Assembly: GCF_025698545.1 (NCBI RefSeq)
Contig: NC_068571.1
Location: 46,471,733-46,535,732, forward strand
Direction of reading: 5' to 3'
DNA from: Gossypium raimondii
Lineage: Eukaryota; Streptophyta; Magnoliopsida; Malvales; Malvaceae
Length of the DNA stretch: 64,000 bases
Below are positions 58,784-64,000 of this stretch, piece after piece. The position numbers and the translations under genes were made by a program. Numbering within the stretch: position 1 is the first letter of the stretch; every line of letters starts with the position of its first letter. The notes beneath the pieces are model-generated. The model worked only from the letters and a program-made list of their open reading frames with translations, had not been told where the DNA came from and searched no databases.

Positions 58784-59162
58784 CAATGGGCAAGCACTAG
58801 GTTTAAAGGCAATTAGGATTTTATTGATGTGCATGTATAAGTTTTTTAGCTAATGTCTGGTTCATCACTTTTTGCTGCAGTGAAATTTATGCTAATGTAT
58901 AAGAGACTTTATGCTTGAGATTTTGGACTCGTTTTCATATGCCAATTGTTTGTGAAATGAGTTGGTAACATGCTGAACATGTTTAAGAGCATGTAGGAGA
59001 CCATTAGCATATCTTGAAATTCTATTTGTTTGAGTTACTCCATCAACAAATTTTGCGTCTTTCATCCAAATCCTCAAATTTGCACCTAATAATATATTGA
59101 TTTTTAAATGAAATCCATTCAAATTTCCCATTCAAATTCTTGATTAAATATATAATGAGGGA

Positions 59163-59185
59163 TTAATTAATTAATTAATTAATTA
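59163..59185. repeat. (TTAA)n microsatellite
   Basis: Uninterrupted TTAA/AATT units in the right part of the TIR transposon. Confidence 0.85.
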
Positions 59186-59560
59186 TACGTGAAAGATAAC
59201 TTAATAATATATAACAAAATCTTGCACCAATCAAACTCATGATTCAACACATTAGTTACAATTCTTTCACAATTTCCTACAAGAAAACTCATTTTCATAC
59301 TTTCATTTTAAGTGGTACTTTCAAAAATTTATATATGTAAAAACAATTTATTAATATATATTAATAAATATATATTAATATATGTAAAACAACTTTTCGG
59401 AAAATATTTTTGAAATCGCTAAATGCAATGAGAAAATATTTTACACAGATTTACCAAACACCAGAAAATATTTTCCAGTAAATCATTTTACAGAAAAGTA
59501 AAACATTTTTCAGAAATCATTTTACGGAAAACATTTTACTGCCAAACAAACAGACCCGTA

Positions 59561-60735
59561 ATTAAGGTCAAATTTGGAGTAGACTCATCCCGTCCCTTTT
59601 TAGAATATTTTTAATATATACAAGTAATAAGTTTTGAGGTTACCCTGATCTCCTCCATCCTCATCTAATCGTTTGCCTCCTCTCCTTCTTCACTTATATT
59701 TGTGTTCTATTTTACATTTTGAAAAATTAGCCTACTTAATTCATAAAGCCATTGTTGTTATTAGTCTCCTGCATGTCGTGGTTGCAAAGTTCATGGATGA
59801 TATTGTATAAATCACAACCTTATTTTTGAGTTTGGGGTCTTCTTTGGGGTACCTAAGTGTGTTCCTATGAAAAATTATTTTGTTTTCCTCAATTATATAT
59901 ATGTATATATAAATTCTTAGATGTTGGATACTTTGATCTCTTCCATGTTCATAAATTATGATTGGTTTTGACAGTTTTTCATTCCTGTTTTATTTTTTAA
60001 CTTATTTTTCTTGTAAAGATCAAATGACTAGAATTGGTGGATTAAAATGAGGTTGAATTTTTTATTTAATTTCAAGGATAGTTCTTTTTAAAAGATTGAA
60101 ATCAAGATATGGTGATTATGAGTTAGTTTAGCATTATTTATAGAAACACTCTTGAAATAAAATTATTGTTAAACAATATATTTTGAATTTTTAAAAATGC
60201 TGCTTTTTTTACCAAAAATGAAGTAGAAAATTCTAATTTTGCCTAAAATACTTCTTCACCCAAAAGTACTTTTAAATTAACTCTAAATTTTAAAGTGAGA
60301 TCATAGAGGGCAAAAGTGTTAAACTACCTATAAAAACTAGGCTAACCATTCTTACTAGAGAATTATGATTTAGCTAATAAATGATTAAGTTATAAATTAA
60401 CATAGAATCTCTAAAATTAAAAAAAATATTTATTTTAAAAATAATAATTAAATTTTTGAAAATAATAAAAATATTTTAATCTGTAAAAAATCTATAACTT
60501 AATTCTGTTTCGTCTTAAAAAATTTTGCAAGGCCCCTGCTAAAGATCCAGGCCTGCAAAAGGTGAAAAACATTGCATTCGGCAGTCATGAAGTTTTGGTC
60601 AATTTTCGGCTTAACCCGCTGAAAAAAATTAATATTTTCAATTTTAAAATTAATAAAATTAGGAAAATAAATATTTTACTTAATTAAAAAAATGATAATG
60701 AGCTTACCTAAAATTTGAGGCGAGTATTTTACGAA
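59561..60735. other. AT-rich spacer, no gene seen
   Basis: No coding signal. It forms the distal upstream region of the YaaW-like gene. Confidence 0.5.
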
Positions 60736-60743
60736 TATAAAAA
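60736..60743 (+). promoter_or_regulatory. Candidate TATA box of the YaaW-like gene
   Basis: TATAAAAA lies 162 bp upstream of the start codon at 60905, leaving room for a leader of about 130 bases. Position and form fit a plant core promoter; no experimental support. Confidence 0.4.
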
Positions 60744-60904
60744 CGACAACCGGAATCAGTTGAATCTCTTCCCATAATACTCCCAGTTTCGTGGTTCGAA
60801 AATCAATTAAAAAAAAAAAACTGCAAATCAATATCAACATTTGCTTCTTTAGCAGTGGAAATGAGATTCACTGTTTGATAGTAATACAACTAGAATTCTT
60901 GAAA

Positions 60905-63526
60905 ATGGCTCTTTACCTATCTTCCTTTTTTCCCCTCGCCGCCACTACCACTACCACGAGCCTCTCATTCTCTTCCTCTTTCTCAGTAAGACACTTCCAA
61001 CTTTCACTAATTTATTATCTTTTTCGATTTCTTTTTCTCATAATTTTACTTTTTGTGAACTTTTAAGAATATGGCTTGGCCTAGGCGCGCGAATGCGTTA
61101 CGGCTGCTGGGTTGTAGTAATGCCGCGGTGTCAAGACATGGCCAAGGTCCTTTTTCTGATGCCTTTGTTTGTTTTTTTCCCCCTAAAAGGATCTGCTTTA
61201 AATTTTGTTTAGAATTTTGGGTTTCAGTTGCGAATGAATACGATCCGGAGCTTCGAGTTGTGCTTGAACTAGCTACGGATGAAGAGTTATATGAGCTTCA
61301 AAGAATCCTATTTGGTCCCAGGTTTCCGATTTCGCTTGGTTTTGATTGCTCAGAAATTCAGGTTTTTATTTAAAACAATTTCTTATTTGGAATTTTTTGT
61401 AATTTTGTTACGAATTTCAGCTACTTTAGTCCCTTATTAAAGTCTATACTGAATAAAGATGATGTGGAGGATATGATGATTGAAGAGAATGTTGAGGAGC
61501 GAGATGCTTTTATAGCAGGTCTTGAATCACGCTTCTTATTCCTTGCTGCTGATGCCCGATCGACATTGAGGTCAGTGGCTTCGATTGCTTTCATAAATTT
61601 GGTCTTGTTGGATGCCTGTTTGCATTGCTAGTTATCTAAGACACTTTGCTGAAACCAAATCAAGCATATGATTGTTGCTGATGGTAGACAGTGACAATTT
61701 TTATTTCTTTTGGTGTCAGCTGAGTTTCTGTTTTGATAGGCATCTCACCGATCCCGTTTGATCTTCTAATTAGGGGTTGGAGGCCGTCATACAGAAATGT
61801 CCTGCTTTCTGTGAGGAAGAAGTTGAACATTCCTTGCTCAAGCAAATTGTCCACTGAAGATCTGGAAGCAGAGATTTTCCTTCATCTATTGAGGAATTAC
61901 TCTAGGTAACCTCATTCAATCTCAATGTTTAGCAAAATTTATCCTCATAAAGTTCTTGGTGACTACAAAATCGTGAGATCAAGTACCACAGTAAGTGAAT
62001 TCATTGCCAGCCAAAATTGAGGATAGGTTTATGGGTCTGTTTAGGTTTGGAAAGTGTTTTTCATTTTACACCTCCACTATTACTGCAATATGATGAACAA
62101 AAATGTTTATAAAGAGATTCAATTAAACTGGTAAATAACTAAGTTTTGAAATCCTTTTTTATCTAAATTCTGAACAAACTAGACAACTATTTTAGCTTGT
62201 TTCTTTTTTAATTTCTAATGTATTATTGAAATCAATTTGCTTAAGGTAGAGATAGACGAAAAAAATCAGTTCTATATATGCACAATGGTAACTTTTATTT
62301 TGTGCTGCCTTGTTTAGTGAAGAATCAGGAACTTTTCCAGGCTTATGGGAACATAATAATATTTCCAACATCCAAAATAGTCTAGAGTTGGGACTTAGCC
62401 AGTGGAAGGTGCAGGTCCTTGCTGCTGGTAAGGTTGGGGCAACAGAATTCCAATCAATGGTTTTGAAGGTATTTATACTTTTTTTTAGTCCAGCTTAATT
62501 TGTTAATGATTATTTTGATTCTTAATATAAATTGATACGTAGTTCATTCCTTCTCTTTGTTTAGGGTGGTGGTATAGTTACTTTGGCAAAACTTTATCAA
62601 TTGGTAAGATATTGACTTTATAGTAGTTTATGTTTTATCTTGCATTGTTCGTTATTTTATTGAGCTTTATTTGTTGTTTGTGGTAGTTGACGAAGAAATT
62701 GTCTGGAAAGGTGTTCCTAGAAGCTGCCAACTATTTGATGAAAAAGGAAGCTCTTAAAAAGGTGGAATTCATAACTTTCTAGTTGTTGAAGGAATTGATC
62801 TATGGATGAATTATGAGGATTTGTATTTTACTCAATACTAGAATTCCACATATTTTTTGTTTAAAAATGTGCCCAACCTTCGTAACAACTAGAGGTGTCA
62901 ACTAAATAGGTTGTAGTAAATTTGAGTTACGTTGGTTTTTACATTTGAATTTTAACCTTGTCTGGTCATTTTTGGGTGAACGTTACCCTCCAACCTCCCC
63001 TTTTTTTCATGCTACTGCTATATGCAAGGCAATCATCTTCTGTGTTTCTTCTCCCTGCATGGAGGGCAGAAGGTAATATTTCAGCATGTACTTGTCTCTC
63101 CCTGTGTTCTTCCTAGAATAGTTTATTTATCAAGGGTAGGTGATAATGCTTTTATTCTTTCCTGCATGCTTGAATGTAAGAAGAGCAAATAATTTTTCTG
63201 CTACTCACCTATTTGTTCTAAATGTGTTCTACTTTCTTGATTATGATGTAAATGTACATCTTTATTGTTTGATTAATGAAAATTATGTAATGTTCCTAAC
63301 AGATTTAATAGTGTTTTCCTATTATTTTGTTATTTTTTTAGTTGTCATGTATCAATCTTCAACTCTCTTTATATCGATGTAAATAATCTTGGCTGAGATG
63401 ATAGAATGTATAGCATAATTTAGCTTTGAAACTCTTAACTAACTTTCTTGCTTTCTTGGCTTCTAGGGGGGGCAGGTAGTTGCTACTAGTGTAGAGTCAA
63501 GAGCGGCCTTGCTTGCGGCTAAGCAG
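60905..63526 (+). CDS. YaaW/UPF0174-like, probably plastid protein (5' part, gene runs off the window)
   Basis: Nine exons join in frame: 60905-60985, 61068-61146, 61228-61321, 61421-61570, 61774-61905, 62318-62468, 62565-62603, 62687-62761 and 63467-63526, giving 287 codons. The last exon ends at a GT donor, and the rest lies beyond 64000. Exon 1 (MALYLSSFFPLAATTTTTSL) is Ser/Thr-rich without acidic residues, fitting a chloroplast transit peptide. The mature part has YDPELRVVLELATDEELYEL near residue 58, a segment LESRFLFLAADARSTLRGW, then RNVLLSVRKKLNIP and LSTEDLEAEIFLHLL. The order of these blocks resembles E. coli YaaW (UPF0174), whose function is unknown. The link is from memory of motif order and should be treated as tentative; the gene structure itself is secure. 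An in-frame upstream ATG exists, but 60905 best fits a transit peptide. Confidence 0.8.
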
Positions 63527-63726
63527 GTAATTTTATTATCATCATCATGATAGAATATAAAGTTCCTTCTTGTTAATATATACTGTCATATGGAAAATAA
63601 TCTAAAATTACTAATGAATAAATTCGATTTTATGGGTGTAAATGTACATGCTACTTTCTTAGTTTATGCATTTTCCCTTCTTCCCTGTTTGGCTATGCAT
63701 GTGCTGTGATATTAATATATCGAGTT

Positions 63727-63867
63727 TTTATTTGATACAAGTGAACAATTACATTACAATGGGGAAAGGGGGAAAGGGTTTACAAACACAATGATCAAAC
63801 CCTAGACCTCATGCCAATCAACTTGAAACCCACACAAGTTTGCCACTGAGCCAGTGGCATGATTGGC
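63727..63867 (-). mobile_element. tRNA-derived SINE in intron 9 of the YaaW-like gene
   Basis: On the minus strand an A box (TGGCTCAGTGG) and a B-box-like GGTTTGATCAT occur at tRNA-like spacing, and the element ends in an A-rich tail (T-run on plus at about 63727). A 13-bp target duplication AATATATCGAGTT / AATATATCAAGTT (63714-63726 and 63868-63880) with one mismatch bounds it exactly. Confidence 0.85.
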
Positions 63868-64000
63868 AATATATCAAGTTACAACCTATGCTCTACTATA
63901 TACTAAAATATTAAGTGCTAATCTCTACCATAGTATTTGTCTTAAAGTTAAGTCTACATGGTATATATTGATTTTCTTTGGGTTAAATTTGGTAATTTTT

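Larger units (their letters stand above)
55188..59557. mobile_element. TIR transposon carrying exon-like fragments, split by a solo LTR
   Basis: The left end GGGTGCGTTTGTTTGCTG and the right end read inward (GGGTCTGTTTGTTTGGCA) are inverted repeats whose arms are full of AAAACATTTTCC motifs. Both sides carry GTA (55185-55187 and 59558-59560). A 3-bp duplication and GGG ends suggest PIF/Harbinger, but GTA is not the usual TTA/TAA, so this is tentative. Without the nested LTR the element is 2867 bp. It contains exon-like pieces (56819-56922 and 57140-57285) but no transposase that I recognise. A minus-strand frame at 58892-59131 is unidentified. Confidence 0.65.

Overview
This window looks like nuclear DNA of a dicot plant. 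It is AT-rich, its genes have introns with plant-type GT-AG borders (and one GC-AG), and most of it is nested transposable-element debris. The Gypsy LTR near 9.74-12.79 kb and several other repeats resemble sequences I associate with cotton (Gossypium, Malvaceae). That assignment is recognition from memory, not a computed match.

Only four protein genes are convincing. (1, 2) Two intronless, almost identical FAD-linked oxidase genes of the berberine-bridge-enzyme-like (BBE-like) family lie in tandem on the minus strand at 13.6-15.2 and 16.5-18.2 kb. A third copy of their upstream flank, without a gene, sits at 20.8-21.7 kb. (3) A seven-coding-exon protein kinase of the plant DYRK type (DYRKP-like, 1185 aa, N-terminal LisH motif) lies on the minus strand at 31.3-38.9 kb, with a non-coding 5' exon near 39.7 kb. 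(4) The first nine exons (287 codons) of a probably plastid-targeted protein resembling the bacterial YaaW/UPF0174 family lie on the plus strand at 60.9-63.5 kb and run off the right edge.

The rest by region: 1-5.1 kb is AT-rich sequence plus a decayed Ty3/Gypsy pol remnant (2.8-4.2 kb, minus). An LTR-like block fills 5.17-7.65 kb. A long Gypsy LTR (minus) fills 9.74-12.79 kb. The BBE array follows, with a solo LTR (19.26-20.72 kb) and an inverted-repeat element holding a LINE RNase H fragment (21.7-23.0 kb). Two adjacent LTR blocks (25.4-30.4 kb, minus), each invaded by a different hAT MITE, precede the kinase. From 40 to 53 kb there is a stack of repeats: a MITE, a tandem array with LTR-like ends, a diverged minisatellite, two foldback Mutator-like elements, a SINE, and a hAT element with a 2.03-kb solo LTR inside it. 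From 53.5 to 59.6 kb there are LTR-like remains and a 4.4-kb terminal-inverted-repeat transposon that carries exon-like fragments and is itself split by a 1.5-kb solo LTR.

The four genes do not form a pathway. Target-site duplications let many insertions be bounded exactly and their order inferred. I saw no tRNA or rRNA gene, no CRISPR array and no intact autonomous transposon. I did not find a clear novel system; the best leads are the YaaW-like protein, the BBE array and the exon-carrying transposon.
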